A DNA stretch of 64,000 bases from positions 62,001 through 126,000 of the forward strand of contig OY782760.1 in the NCBI GenBank assembly GCA_963678205.1, in the 5' to 3' direction. A program made the translations under genes and the position numbers. The notes under the pieces are model-generated. The model made no database searches and was not told the origin of the DNA. It worked only from the letters and a program-made list of their open reading frames with translations. Of this stretch, positions 1-9,913 are shown one piece after another. The stretch is from G963556115 sp963678205 (lineage in GTDB: Bacteria > Planctomycetota > SZUA-567). How positions within the stretch are numbered: the first letter of the stretch is position 1; each line of letters opens with the position of its first letter.

Positions 1-3000
1 CATAATTTTGAGTTCCATTCAATCTACTACCAGCATTTTGTACATTACCTTCAATCTCAGCCGATTGTGATTGAAGCCCATCTTGATTTATCGTTAAACC
101 GTCAACACTAAATAAATTATTTACCCCTGCGTTTTCGAGCTGAGCCTGACGTTCGTCAAAGAGTTTTGCACTCTGACCCTTCTCAATTATTTCTTTATCA
201 GAATCTTCACGTTCAAGTACACGTCCAAGTTCACGTATGGTTAATTTAACGTCTTCAATATTAGTAAAATATCTATCCTCTGCACGTTGAATAATTTCTC
301 TGTAATCTTCTCTATTCTGCCCACCTATTTCATAAATATCTTGTAACTCCTGCAATCTAGCTCTAGCATCTGTAATATTTTCTTCAAATTTTGACAGTTC
401 TAATTGCGTAGTAGTACCCCCAGTACTGTTTTCTTGATAATATCTTATTTTTTGCTCGCCATCGAAATTAATTGCACTATCTTCATAATCAAACATAGAT
501 TGATAACGATTAAGACGCTCAGTTAAATAATTTTTTTGAATATTGTCAGGCTCTTGTGTATAATTTTCCAGAGGTACATTATCAATATTTGATAACAAAT
601 TTAATGAAGCAATCGGACTATCTCCAAATCCACGACCACCATCAGCACTAACACTATTACTAATACCAACAGAAATATTATTCAATATTTTCTCAGATTC
701 CTCAAATGAGAGTATTTCATTTACACCTTTATCTAATATTTTACGACCAACCATTTCAAGAGCGTCATATGTATTTCTTTGATTAAGACTACTGATAGAA
801 TCAATATTATTTTGAATTATATCCAAGGATTTATAGGCATTTGAAATAATTCTCCTGGCTAATTGAGGATTTTTAACCAATTCTTCAGGGGTTTCCTTCT
901 CCTTAAATGTATCAAGGTTATACTTACCTGCTCGCCCCCTAGCAAATCCTAAATCTGTTAGGTCAATACCTGACTGAAGAGTTGCCAACCCAAAGGTATT
1001 TGCAGGTGAATTATCTTGAACCAAATTCTCTTCAATACTTTGTAAATTTGAAGAAGATTCAAAAGCATTTCTATTGTTTTCTTGCCCAAAATCTGCTTCA
1101 CCACCATTATTATTGAAATTTGAGCTCCCTTCATTATCAATTCCACCGACCATTGCTACCTCCTGTCGTGAAATCGTACCAGCAAGGGAAATTCTGCCAT
1201 TTGCGCTATTTGCAGTTACTCCTGTAAAACTGGTTGTGGTATTAATAGCAAGAGAAAGAGTATCTACTGAAACACCTGCAGCGATAACATAATCCATTGC
1301 ACCAATATTGCCTCTAAGTGTAAACATCAAAGTTTGAGAAATTACACCATGAATACTTTCAAGCTCTTTCACTGGGTTTGTTCCAATGTACCTACCTTTA
1401 TTAGAAAAATCTGTTATTTGTGAATCAAAAGTATTTTCTGTTGCCTTACCACCTTCACCCTGGGCCTCCGTCTTTTCCAAATCATCTACAGCAGAAGTTT
1501 GTTCGGCATAAGAATTATTACTAAAATTGCCCATACTCTTTTCTAAATTAAGGTCTTGTTCTACAGTATTTAAAATATAAGTCGCATTCGGATTTTTTTT
1601 ATCCTCAATAAAAAGATCTCCCTCACGCACCATTTCTAAATTTGAATTTTTTGAATTATTTTCAAAACTCGACAAATGGTTATCTAAAACTCTATTCTTA
1701 TCAATAGTATGTATTTCTTGTGCAGATTCTTGGCCATATTCCTTAAATAAATATTCATCTTTTTCTGCTATCTGCTGTATTTGATCGAATATGCCTCCAC
1801 CCCGAATTAAATTTTCTCTTTCAAACATAGTTCGATTACTATCAAACTCATCAATTAAAATGTAATCCTGAGCTCCACCCTGAAACTTCTTTCCAAACTG
1901 GCCAAGTGATCCATACCCAGCACCCCCAGATTCACGCTGTTTCAGTGTAACATAAGGTAAAGTTCTTCCTTGCTCAGGAAGCAACATCACATCATCATTA
2001 GAACCAGAAGCATCAAAATTCTTTGAAAAATTTGTACTTTTTGCTTTATCCCTAAGCTCACTCCCCCCAGTAAGAGATCCAGATGATTCTCCTGGATTAA
2101 CCGGAGTGACACCAAAGCCGTCATCACCACGCCTATCAGCTCCAAGACTGTCATTTGCTTTTTTATACCTAGTCACAAGATCATCATTAATACTTACATA
2201 GTCAGTTTTACCACCATCAAGAATCCCACCTTCGGCAAACTCACTTCCTGCCCTTGCTCTACGCTCATTAAATCTATCATTCATCCCTGAAAGTGATGAA
2301 TCAAATTCAGCTACCTCTTCAATATTTTCAAAAGCATAAGTATCTAGTGGAGGTGAAAATAATTGTCCCTCAAGAGATGAAATATTTAAAGAAACAGCAA
2401 ATTGCACTGGTTCTCTCTCTTCCACATCAAAAGTAGGTTTGGCACTATTGTCTCTTTTAAAGTATACCAGAGGAGATGTTGACGAATCCCCTGTAACATC
2501 AAGAATAGTCTGATTAATTTTATCAAGTGGAGTGCTTTTGGGAAAAGAAAAAACTGTTTCACTATTATTATTAGCGATTACAAATGTTTCAGCTGTTTTA
2601 GTTACAGTAATCCCACCCTGATTCTGAGCAACACTATCTGCACTGGCTAATATTGTAGATTGAATAGCTGAATATTTTTCCCCTGTAAATCCTGATACAG
2701 TTGCCTCATCAAATGCAGATATTGAATACTTATCTGCAAGAGCTGTAAATATTGGCTTACCAGCATACCTCGAATTTTCAATAATATCGTTTATCTGGCC
2801 AAAAGCTTCCTGAACAACCGTATTTTTTGAGTAATCTTCACCTTGCTTTATCTGAGACGCTAACTGGTCAATGCTACTCTTTATATTATCCAATCCTGAA
2901 CTTACTAGCTGTAATCGATTATTAATATCCTGACCAGACTGAAGTTCATTCAGATCAGGAGCAACTTTGGCTTGGGTAGAGTTTGAAATACTAAGAATAT

Positions 3001-3208
3001 TTGAGCCGGCATTTAAACCGGTTAAAATTGTCTTCCGTTCATCATCACTTTTTTCACCTATCTCAACATCAACACCTACAGATAACGCCATATCTGGCGA
3101 TACGATAGACGCATCCAGAGCAGAATATACATCATATTGTTTTTGAGCATTTCTAGTATTCTCCAATACAGAATTACTATTAATGCCATCATTAATCAGA
3201 GCATCCAT
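1..3208 (-). CDS. Very large flagellin-like protein, C-terminus cut by window edge
   Basis: An uninterrupted minus-strand frame runs from an ATG at 3208 to base 1 (about 1069 codons) and continues outside the window. Residues about 70-155 resemble the flagellin N-terminal helical region: a run of regularly spaced hydrophobic and Asn/Gln residues ends in a flagellin-style turn (NSRYAGKPIF). Residues about 628-678 (FTLRGNIGAMDYVIAAG, then AINTTTSFTGVTA) resemble a Flagellin_IN-type insert, and a weaker one lies near residues 200-240. The rest is rich in Ser, Asn, Gly and Asp with no signal peptide, as expected for a flagellar-exported filament or hook-associated protein. It is far longer than ordinary flagellin (250-550 residues). 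No clear ribosome binding site precedes the ATG. Membership of the flagellin superfamily is my reading of the pattern; an adhesin-like filament protein is the alternative. Confidence 0.6.
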   Translation of the reverse strand, partial: MDALINDGINSNSVLENTRNAQKQYDVYSALDASIVSPDMALSVGVDVEIGEKSDDERKTILTGLNAGSNILSISNSTQAKVAPDLNELQSGQDINNRLQLVSSGLDNIKSSIDQLASQIKQGEDYSKNTVVQEAFGQINDIIENSRYAGKPIFTALADKYSISAFDEATVSGFTGEKYSAIQSTILASADSVAQNQGGITVTKTAETFVIANNNSETVFSFPKSTPLDKINQTILDVTGDSSTSPLVYFKRDNSAKPTFDVEEREPVQFAVSLNISSLEGQLFSPPLDTYAFENIEEVAEFDSSLSGMNDRFNERRARAGSEFAEGGILDGGKTDYVSINDDLVTRYKKANDSLGADRRGDDGFGVTPVNPGESSGSLTGGSELRDKAKSTNFSKNFDASGSNDDVMLLPEQGRTLPYVTLKQRESGGAGYGSLGQFGKKFQGGAQDYILIDEFDSNRTMFERENLIRGGGIFDQIQQIAEKDEYLFKEYGQESAQEIHTIDKNRVLDNHLSSFENNSKNSNLEMVREGDLFIEDKKNPNATYILNTVEQDLNLEKSMGNFSNNSYAEQTSAVDDLEKTEAQGEGGKATENTFDSQITDFSNKGRYIGTNPVKELESIHGVISQTLMFTLRGNIGAMDYVIAAGVSVDTLSLAINTTTSFTGVTANSANGRISLAGTISRQEVAMVGGIDNEGSSNFNNNGGEADFGQENNRNAFESSSNLQSIEENLVQDNSPANTFGLATLQSGIDLTDLGFARGRAGKYNLDTFKEKETPEELVKNPQLARRIISNAYKSLDIIQNNIDSISSLNQRNTYDALEMVGRKILDKGVNEILSFEESEKILNNISVGISNSVSADGGRGFGDSPIASLNLLSNIDNVPLENYTQEPDNIQKNYLTERLNRYQSMFDYEDSAINFDGEQKIRYYQENSTGGTTTQLELSKFEENITDARARLQELQDIYEIGGQNREDYREIIQRAEDRYFTNIEDVKLTIRELGRVLEREDSDKEIIEKGQSAKLFDERQAQLENAGVNNLFSVDGLTINQDGLQSQSAEIEGNVQNAGSRLNGTQNY

Positions 3209-3385
3209 AATTAACCAAATATTTAATCTATCCGACCTTAATGTATAATTATACTACATTATTCCCATAATAATTATACAGTAACTTTTTCTACTTGTAA
3301 ACGAAACTTTATTCTTTTTTTAATTTTATTATACAAACTAACAAATGTAATATTTAATTTGCAAAAACTGCTCTGTCAATATTAC

Positions 3386-3424
3386 TTAAAAAAATAAGAG
3401 TGTGGAAAAAATCCACACCCTTAT
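3386..3424 (-). terminator. Rho-independent terminator after fabF
   Basis: A 12-bp stem with one mismatch (3394-3405 with 3413-3424) is followed on the minus strand by TTATTTTTTTAAG. It lies 27 bp past the fabF stop and separates the lipid cluster from the flagellin-like gene. Confidence 0.9.
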
Positions 3425-3450
3425 AACACTATAAACTTGTAAATACTCAG

Positions 3451-4746
3451 CTACTCTTCATATCTTCCTAAAAGAAGTGAAGCATTATGCCCACCAAATC
3501 CTAAGGAATTTGACATTGCAAATTTAATATCACGTTTCTTTGCAATATTTGGAGTTATATCAAGATCACAATCAGGATCAAGTGTTTCATAGTTGATAGT
3601 TGGAGGAACAATACCATCACGTATCGCTAAAGCACAGAAACCAAGCTCAACACCACCTGCAGCTCCTAGCATATGACCAGTACAACTCTTTGTAGAGCTT
3701 ACTGACACCTTACTAGCATTATCATCACCCAATGCAAGCTTTATTCCAGCGCATTCTGATTTATCATTTAATGGAGTAGATGTACCATGAGCATTGATAT
3801 AGTCAATCTCATCTACCTTTACTCCACCTTGCTCCATTGCAATACTCATTGCTCTTGCAATACCTTCACCTTTTTCACTTGGTGCAGTAATATGAGAAGC
3901 ATCATCAGTAAAACCATAACCAATCACTTCAGCATAAATTTTTGCACCGCGAGCTTTTGCATGTTCCAATTCTTCAAGCACAATGCTTCCAGCACCTTCG
4001 CCCATTACAAAACCATCACGATTTAAATCAAATGGTCTACAAGCCTTTGATGGATTATCATTTCTAGTAGATAATGCTTTCATACTAGAAAACCCACCAA
4101 GCCCCATAATACCAATACCGGCCTCACTACCACCTGTAACAATAAGATCGGCATCACCTACCTGAATATGCCTAAATGCTAGACCAATAGCATGCGAACC
4201 AGAAGCACACGCAGTAACAGGTGCATAGTTTACCCCTTTAAATCCAAGCTCAATTGCAACCTGACCACACCCGGCATTTACCATTAATAATGGAACGCTA
4301 AATGGTGAAATTCTCTTTGCAGCTTTTCTAGGTTTATCACCTTCACCATCACCGTAATTTTCTAAATATTTCCTAAGCTGTTGCTCAACTGAGAGTATAC
4401 CACCTATACCACTGGCAAAAATAGATCCACAACGATCAAGGTTGATTTTATCTAATTCAAGCCCTGCATCTTCTTTAGCCATATGAGCTGAGGCAACTGT
4501 AAAATGCACAAATTTATCAACCCTTTTTGCTTCTCTCGGATTCATATAATTTTCAATGTCAAAACCTTTTACCTGACACCCAAAATGTACACTGAACCCT
4601 GCATGATCTATACTATCATCAAAAGTAGCAGCTCCACTAACACCTTTTAGAATAGAGTCCCAACTTTCCTGAGTGCCTATTCCTACAGGAGTAACCAGCC
4701 CAACACCAGTAACAACAACTCTTCTAAGTTCAATCGTTTTAGTCAT
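3451..4746 (-). CDS. fabF: 3-oxoacyl-ACP synthase II (FabF)
   Basis: Condenses malonyl-ACP with acyl-ACP to extend fatty acids in the cytoplasm. The 431-residue protein has the thiolase-fold N-terminus (VVVTGVGLVTPVG), the active-site cysteine at about residue 180 (VTACASGSHAIG), and the two catalytic histidines in NAHGTSTPLND and STKSCTGHMLGAAGG. It is about 15-20 residues longer than the E. coli enzyme because of an insert around residues 128-145 (YGDGEGDKPRKAAKR). It follows acpP on the same strand after about 200 bp that hold a hairpin, and it is the last gene of the rpmF-plsX-fabHDG-acpP-fabF order seen in many bacteria. Confidence 0.97.
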   Translation of the reverse strand: MTKTIELRRVVVTGVGLVTPVGIGTQESWDSILKGVSGAATFDDSIDHAGFSVHFGCQVKGFDIENYMNPREAKRVDKFVHFTVASAHMAKEDAGLELDKINLDRCGSIFASGIGGILSVEQQLRKYLENYGDGEGDKPRKAAKRISPFSVPLLMVNAGCGQVAIELGFKGVNYAPVTACASGSHAIGLAFRHIQVGDADLIVTGGSEAGIGIMGLGGFSSMKALSTRNDNPSKACRPFDLNRDGFVMGEGAGSIVLEELEHAKARGAKIYAEVIGYGFTDDASHITAPSEKGEGIARAMSIAMEQGGVKVDEIDYINAHGTSTPLNDKSECAGIKLALGDDNASKVSVSSTKSCTGHMLGAAGGVELGFCALAIRDGIVPPTINYETLDPDCDLDITPNIAKKRDIKFAMSNSLGFGGHNASLLLGRYEE

Positions 4747-4866
4747 ATTCTTATTCTTTTATCTCTCAACAATATGAAAGGTCTTCTCTCAAAACTCTTT
4801 AATATTTTATCTACTTACAACTTAACCGCGAAAATGCATTTATGCTCTAGTATCACATTAAATTAC

Positions 4867-4894
4867 GTGCATGCGCTGTTCAACGCGCATGCAC
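4867..4894 (-). terminator. Perfect 10-bp hairpin between acpP and fabF
   Basis: The arms GTGCATGCGC (4867-4876) and GCGCATGCAC (4885-4894) are perfectly complementary around an 8-nt loop. On the minus strand the sequence that follows is only moderately U-rich (GTAATTTAATG). This may be a leaky terminator or processing site that lets acpP be expressed above fabF. It could also be a protein-binding palindrome. Confidence 0.55.
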
Positions 4895-4950
4895 CAAAAT
4901 TGCACAAATACCGTTTAAGTACTAGCAATCCATAATATATTTTCAATGGA

Positions 4951-5190
4951 TTAAGATAGTTCCTTTTCGATAAAATTAACAATGTCGCCAACAGTTACAG
5001 GAGGCTCACCATCTTCAGGAACATCAATATCGAATTCATCTTCAAATTCCATAGTAAGTTCAGCGATGTCAAGACTATCAGCGTTCAGATCATCAACGAA
5101 AGAAGTCTCAAGAGTAACTGATTCACGTTCAGCCTGAAGTTGATCACAAATAATGTCAATTACTTTACCTTCAATTTCTTTTCTATCCAT
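4951..5190 (-). CDS. acpP: Acyl carrier protein
   Basis: A 79-residue acidic protein that carries the growing acyl chain on a phosphopantetheine arm. The attachment serine is S39 in the DSL motif (FVDDLNADSLDIAELTM). The length and the acidic helix II (EFEDEFDIDVPEDGE) are canonical. It lies between fabG (upstream, gap about 165 bp) and fabF. An A/T-rich leader with a short AAAGGAAAAAA tract precedes the ATG. Confidence 0.97.
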   Translation of the reverse strand: MDRKEIEGKVIDIICDQLQAERESVTLETSFVDDLNADSLDIAELTMEFEDEFDIDVPEDGEPPVTVGDIVNFIEKELS

Positions 5191-5354
5191 TTTTTTTCCT
5201 TTTTATAATAAAACAGCATTAATATATCTACAAAAACATAATATTTATGCGGAATTATACATAATTTACTATATATGTCCAGTATAACCTTAAAATCTTT
5301 CCACAACTTTTTTACACAATAAAACAATACGATATACTGAAATACAAAGCATTA

Positions 5355-6089
5355 CTACATAATCATTCCACCGTCAACTTGAAGAACCTGACCAGTAATA
5401 TAAGAAGCCTCTTCACTGCTTAGAAAATTTACAGCTTTAGCTACATCTTCTGGTGCACCTAGTACCTTAAGAGGAATAAATCCTAGCATCATATCACGAG
5501 CTTTATCTGTCATTTTATCTGTCATTGCTGAACTGATAAAACCAGGAGCAACCGCATTACAACGAATTCCACGACCTGAGTATTCTTTTGCTGTTGTCTT
5601 AGTTAGCGCAATAACGCCGCCCTTTGATGCAGAATAATTTGCCTGCCCAGGGTTTCCCATCAAACCAACAACGGACGCAATATTAACAATTGAACCACTA
5701 CGCTGTTTTGCCATAATCTTTGCAACAGCCTGCGTACAAAGAAAAACACCTTTGAGATTTATATTCAGCACAAAATCCCAATCTTCTTCTTTCATCCGCA
5801 TCATAAGACCGTCTCTTGTCACACCCGCATTGTTTACAAGAGTATCAATAGAGCCAAATTCCTCTTTAGCCTCTTCAACTGCAGCCTTAATAGCTCCACT
5901 ATTAGTTACATCGACAGCTTTACCAGAAGTTTTAACTCCAAATTCATTTGCAATTTTCTCAGCTGTATCTTTAGCTGCATCTTCCATAACATCCCATATT
6001 ATTATATTTTGCCCAGTTGCGGCAAGCTTTCTGCAGATTGCTTCGCCAATACCTCTTGCGCCACCTGTTACTATAGCATTTTTACTCAT
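5355..6089 (-). CDS. fabG: 3-oxoacyl-ACP reductase (FabG)
   Basis: An NADPH-dependent short-chain dehydrogenase of 244 residues that reduces 3-oxoacyl-ACP. The nucleotide-binding glycine motif is at the N-terminus (VTGGARGIGEAI) and NNAGVTRDG is near residue 90. The catalytic Ser is in NIASVVGLMGNPGQ, and Tyr/Lys are in NYSASKGGV. The C-terminal end (ITGQVLQVDGGMIM) is typical of FabG. It follows fabD after about 155 bp and belongs to the fatty-acid cluster, which supports FabG over a generic dehydrogenase. Confidence 0.96.
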   Translation of the reverse strand: MSKNAIVTGGARGIGEAICRKLAATGQNIIIWDVMEDAAKDTAEKIANEFGVKTSGKAVDVTNSGAIKAAVEEAKEEFGSIDTLVNNAGVTRDGLMMRMKEEDWDFVLNINLKGVFLCTQAVAKIMAKQRSGSIVNIASVVGLMGNPGQANYSASKGGVIALTKTTAKEYSGRGIRCNAVAPGFISSAMTDKMTDKARDMMLGFIPLKVLGAPEDVAKAVNFLSSEEASYITGQVLQVDGGMIM

Positions 6090-6244
6090 ATTAATTATTC
6101 CAATCTCTTACTAAATTAGCTGAATACTACTTCTAGTAAACCACACACATATTAACAAGCAGCATAAAGTCTAAAATTATCTAAAAATATTATTCCAGTC
6201 TTAAGGTATTACACAAATTACAATAAAAGCAAGCTTATATCTAT

Positions 6245-7177
6245 TTACTGTTCCTGCAAGCCTTCAATAACTTTTAACGAATAGACACTTGTTACGTCAC
6301 ACCCCTTATCAATACGCTTCATAAGACCTTGGCAAACTTTTCCTGGACCACACTCATAATACATCTTATTTCCAGATTTTGAAGCAAGCTGCATGCTTTG
6401 AGTCCAACGAACTGGTGATACAAGCTGCCGGGCAAGGGACTCTTTAATTTCATCGGGTTTTGTGTATACCTTTGCATCGGCGTTATTTATAAATGTACCT
6501 TCAAACTCGCAAATAGACACTTCCTCCAAAGCTTTAGCAAGACCAGCTCTAGCTGGCTCCATAATAGGAGAGTGAAATGCTGCACTTACATTTAGAGCAA
6601 TAGCTCTCCTTGCACCTGCTTCTTTTGCAAGCCCCATTGCTTTTTCAACAGCCACCTTCTCACCTGATATCACAAGCTGCCCCGGACAATTATAGTTTGC
6701 AGCCACTACAATGCCAGAGTCACTTGCCTCTTCACAAACTCTCTCGACCAGTACATCTTCAAGTCCAATGATTGAAGCCATGCCACTTTCTTTACCAGCA
6801 CCCGCAGCTTCCATCAGCTCACCTCTTTTACGGACCAACACAAGGGCATCAGCAAAATCAATAGCTCCAAGAGCAACAAGAGCAGTGTACTCACCTAAAG
6901 AAAGTCCAGCGGCACCAGTTATTTCGACATTACATCTCTCTCTTAAAGTTTCAAAAAGAGCCAGAGATGAAACAAGCAGAGCTGGTTGACAATTCTCTGT
7001 TTTAGCAAGTTCCTCATCACTGCCATTAAAGACAAGATCAGAGAGGCTAAAACCTAGAATATCGTCTGCTTCTTCAAACAAACTTTTTGCATAGCCGCCT
7101 GCATCAAAGCATTCTTTAGCCATACCTATAACCTGTGCGCCCTGCCCAGGAAACAGAAAGAAACCGCTAATATTCAT
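6245..7177 (-). CDS. fabD: Malonyl-CoA:ACP transacylase (FabD)
   Basis: Transfers malonyl groups from CoA to ACP. The 310-residue protein starts with the family motif FLFPGQGAQ. The nucleophile is S93 in GLSLGEYTAL, where many homologues have GHSLGE, so the residue before the serine is Leu rather than His. A catalytic His lies in AAFHSPIMEPA near residue 200. It sits between fabH and fabG on the same strand. Confidence 0.96.
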   Translation of the reverse strand: MNISGFFLFPGQGAQVIGMAKECFDAGGYAKSLFEEADDILGFSLSDLVFNGSDEELAKTENCQPALLVSSLALFETLRERCNVEITGAAGLSLGEYTALVALGAIDFADALVLVRKRGELMEAAGAGKESGMASIIGLEDVLVERVCEEASDSGIVVAANYNCPGQLVISGEKVAVEKAMGLAKEAGARRAIALNVSAAFHSPIMEPARAGLAKALEEVSICEFEGTFINNADAKVYTKPDEIKESLARQLVSPVRWTQSMQLASKSGNKMYYECGPGKVCQGLMKRIDKGCDVTSVYSLKVIEGLQEQ

Positions 7178-7259
7178 ACCTAACCCCTATTTAAGCACCC
7201 ACTGCCCAACCAAACATATCCACAATATAAGACACTAATTTAAAATAAAGGCACCAATA

Positions 7260-8261
7260 CTACCATTTAACTAGTGCGCTTGCCCAAGTCAATCCGCCAC
7301 CGAAGGTAACAAGGCTCAACAAATCACCTCGTTTTATGACACCCTGTCTCTGTGCCTCATCTAACGCAATCGGTATAGTTGCCGCACTTGTATTACCATA
7401 CTTATCAAGATTCATAAATATTTTATCCATCGGAATACCCAGCCTTTTTGCTGCACTCTCAATAATTCTAGCATTCATTTGGTGTGGTATAATCATATCA
7501 ATATCTTCTCGATCATACCCACATCTTTCCAACGATTCAAAAACCAATCTAACAATATTCGATACAGCCTGTTTAAATACAGCTCTACCTTTAATTACCA
7601 TATAATTTAGTTTTTTATCAAGCATCTCCTGGCTAGGCGGATTGAGACTTCCACCGCCTGGGAGAATCAGCATATCTGCCTCAGCTCCATTTGAAGCCAT
7701 ATGAGTATCAATAATTTTACTTATTGAGTCATCAGATGCTGAAGTAAGAACCGCAGCACCAGCACCATCGCCAAATAGAATACATGACCCTCTGTCCGTA
7801 TAATCTGTAAATCTTGTCAACACCTCAGCACCAAGAACAAGAGCATTATTAATCACTCCACTCGCAATCTGGGTACGAGCCATTGATAACCCATAAATAA
7901 AACCGCTGCAAGCTGCCGCCAAATCAAACGCCGGCACCTGCCTTGCACCAATTCCATGCTGCACCCTACACGCAGTAGAGGGAAAAATAGTATCAGGAGT
8001 AACTGTTGCAACAATTATCAGATCAATGTCATCTGCGGTCATACCAGCATTTTCAATAGCTCTGTTTGCAGCAATAATACAAAGGTCACTTGTAGCCTGA
8101 TCAGCAGCAGCCACGCGTCTTTCACGCATTCCTGTGCGTTGTACAATCCACTCATCATTTGTATCTACCATTTTTTCAAGATCAGCATTTGTCAATCTCT
8201 TTTCAGGCAAATATGATCCTGTACCAGCAATTTTAACCTGTCTCAAACGCGGCAACTCCAT
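7260..8261 (-). CDS. fabH: 3-oxoacyl-ACP synthase III (FabH)
   Basis: Starts fatty-acid synthesis by condensing acyl-CoA with malonyl-ACP. The Cys-His-Asn triad is visible: C118 in AAACSGFIYGL, His in IIPHQMNARI and Asn in GNTSAATIP. The 333-residue length and the N-terminal GTGSYLPEKRLTN are typical. It starts 14 bp after plsX ends, so plsX-fabH are probably one transcript. Confidence 0.97.
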   Translation of the reverse strand: MELPRLRQVKIAGTGSYLPEKRLTNADLEKMVDTNDEWIVQRTGMRERRVAAADQATSDLCIIAANRAIENAGMTADDIDLIIVATVTPDTIFPSTACRVQHGIGARQVPAFDLAAACSGFIYGLSMARTQIASGVINNALVLGAEVLTRFTDYTDRGSCILFGDGAGAAVLTSASDDSISKIIDTHMASNGAEADMLILPGGGSLNPPSQEMLDKKLNYMVIKGRAVFKQAVSNIVRLVFESLERCGYDREDIDMIIPHQMNARIIESAAKRLGIPMDKIFMNLDKYGNTSAATIPIALDEAQRQGVIKRGDLLSLVTFGGGLTWASALVKW

Positions 8262-8275
8262 ATATCTACTCCTAT

Positions 8276-9298
8276 CTACTCGTTATCACTTATTTTTTCA
8301 TGAAGAATAGCTGTCTTTTCAGCAATAAGCCTTGTTAAATCAACATCAACACACTGTTTCGCATTATTAAGCGCATTGTACACACCAAGAGGCTTTGCGG
8401 ACCCATGTCCTATCAGACAAATCCCATTCACCCCTAGCAAAGGCATACCTCCATAAGTACTTGACTCACCTTTTGAAAACGCAGCTTTCAAAAGAGGTTT
8501 TGTAAAATATGCTCCAAGTTTCCCAAAAAAACCAGCATTTAAAATTGCCTCTTTAATCCAACCCCCTGTAGCACGAACTACACCTTCAGCACACTTTAGC
8601 ATAGCATTACCAACAAACCCATCACATACTATAACATCACATGAGCCATTCCACATGTCGCACCCTTCAACATTGCCGATAAAGTTTATCGGCGCCTGTT
8701 CAAGAAGCTCGAACACCTCATTTACCAAAGCGTGACCTTTACCTCGTTCTTCCCCTACATTTAAAACCCCGACCCTTGGATTCTTCACCCCTAAGACCTC
8801 ACTGGAATAAATAGACGCCATTATTCCATAATCTGCCAGATGTTTTGGCTTACAATTTACACTTGCGCCCATATCACAAACCATACAAAAAGAATCACCA
8901 CTCGGAATAGTAACAGAGATACCGCTTCTTCGCACCCCCTTTACATGACGCAAACCAAGTGTCGCAGCGCCAACAGTTGCTGTTGTATTCCCCATTGAGA
9001 CGACTGCATCAACTTCCTTATCCTTCAATAACTTCACAGCTTTATTGATTGAGCTATCTTTCTTTTTCTTAATAACCTCAAACTTATCCCCCATCTCAAC
9101 AACTTCTGTACAATGAGCAATATCAATCTGATCATGCCTATCATCAAGACCATATTTTCCAAGCTCTTTAAGGAGAACCTCTCGATTTCCCACCAAAACA
9201 ACAACAACCCCTTTATTGTCTTTTATCCAATCAACAACCCCCTGAACGATTGGCATACAGCCGTTATCACTTCCCATAGCATCAATGGCTAGACGCAT
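8276..9298 (-). CDS. plsX: Phosphate acyltransferase PlsX
   Basis: Converts acyl-ACP to acyl-phosphate, the donor for the first acylation of glycerol-3-phosphate; a peripheral membrane enzyme. The N-terminus RLAIDAMGSDNG matches the family signature (DAMGGD-like). Internal conserved segments include SMGNTTATVGAAT, NVGEERGKGH and CDGFVGNAMLK. At 340 residues it is full length. It lies in the usual rpmF-plsX-fabH order. Confidence 0.95.
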   Translation of the reverse strand: MRLAIDAMGSDNGCMPIVQGVVDWIKDNKGVVVVLVGNREVLLKELGKYGLDDRHDQIDIAHCTEVVEMGDKFEVIKKKKDSSINKAVKLLKDKEVDAVVSMGNTTATVGAATLGLRHVKGVRRSGISVTIPSGDSFCMVCDMGASVNCKPKHLADYGIMASIYSSEVLGVKNPRVGVLNVGEERGKGHALVNEVFELLEQAPINFIGNVEGCDMWNGSCDVIVCDGFVGNAMLKCAEGVVRATGGWIKEAILNAGFFGKLGAYFTKPLLKAAFSKGESSTYGGMPLLGVNGICLIGHGSAKPLGVYNALNNAKQCVDVDLTRLIAEKTAILHEKISDNE

Positions 9299-9404
9299 AA
9301 AATATCCTATCTCTTCAGATCTACTAAACTCAATTGATCACAACAAAACAGAACGATATTACTTGCTTCCACAAAATAATTTACAATTAAAGTTGACTCT
9401 ATAT

Positions 9405-9444
9405 CTATTAAAAACCGCACTAAACACATTTGCATGTAGTGCGG
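9405..9444 (-). terminator. Rho-independent terminator after rpmF
   Basis: Arms CCGCACTA (9415-9422) and TAGTGCGG (9437-9444) form an 8-bp perfect stem, followed on the minus strand by TTTTTAATAG. It lies 14 bp after the rpmF stop, so plsX transcription may rely on read-through or its own promoter. Confidence 0.8.
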
Positions 9445-9457
9445 CGCATATGCCTCT

Positions 9458-9640
9458 TTAGAATGCTTCTACTTCTACCTTTTTTACACCTTTGTAGTAA
9501 CCGCAGGTGTCACATACTCTGTGAGGTAATTTTGCTGAACTACAGCGTGGACATTCAGCACTAGTTACTGCACTCATAGCATGATGAGAGCGTCTCTGAC
9601 GTTTTTTCATCTTGCTCAACTTGTGACGTGGTACTGCCAT
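9458..9640 (-). CDS. rpmF: 50S ribosomal protein L32
   Basis: A 60-residue basic ribosomal protein. The start MAVPRHKLSKMKKRQRR is the family signature. Four cysteines (CPRCSS, CDTCG) form the zinc-binding C+ version. An AAGGAG ribosome binding site stands just before the ATG. It is the first gene of the lipid cluster, the common rpmF-plsX arrangement. Confidence 0.98.
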   Translation of the reverse strand: MAVPRHKLSKMKKRQRRSHHAMSAVTSAECPRCSSAKLPHRVCDTCGYYKGVKKVEVEAF

Positions 9641-9913
9641 TTTGAAAACTCCTTAATTAACATTTACTAATTTATATTTACCTGAAAAAGAATTAATTAA
9701 CTAATTAACAAATCCTAAATACACTATATATACTAAATATTATAATTAGTATACAAATCCATACCCCAAATTGCAATAGGTGACAAAATATTATCATAAA
9801 AATAAGCATAATTACTAATAAGTCAAGTTAAATCTATAAATTATACTATTTTGACTTATAAATATAGATAAACACCATAATTAACTCACACTAGCTATAT
9901 GATTCAACCACAG

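Noticed and set aside
958..1292. Short ORFs opposite and beside the flagellin-like frame
   Set aside because: The 1069-codon minus-strand frame explains this DNA; the short frames show no protein-like features.
3787..4165. Plus-strand ORFs opposite fabF
   Set aside because: They lie wholly inside fabF on the other strand and encode biased, motif-free peptides.
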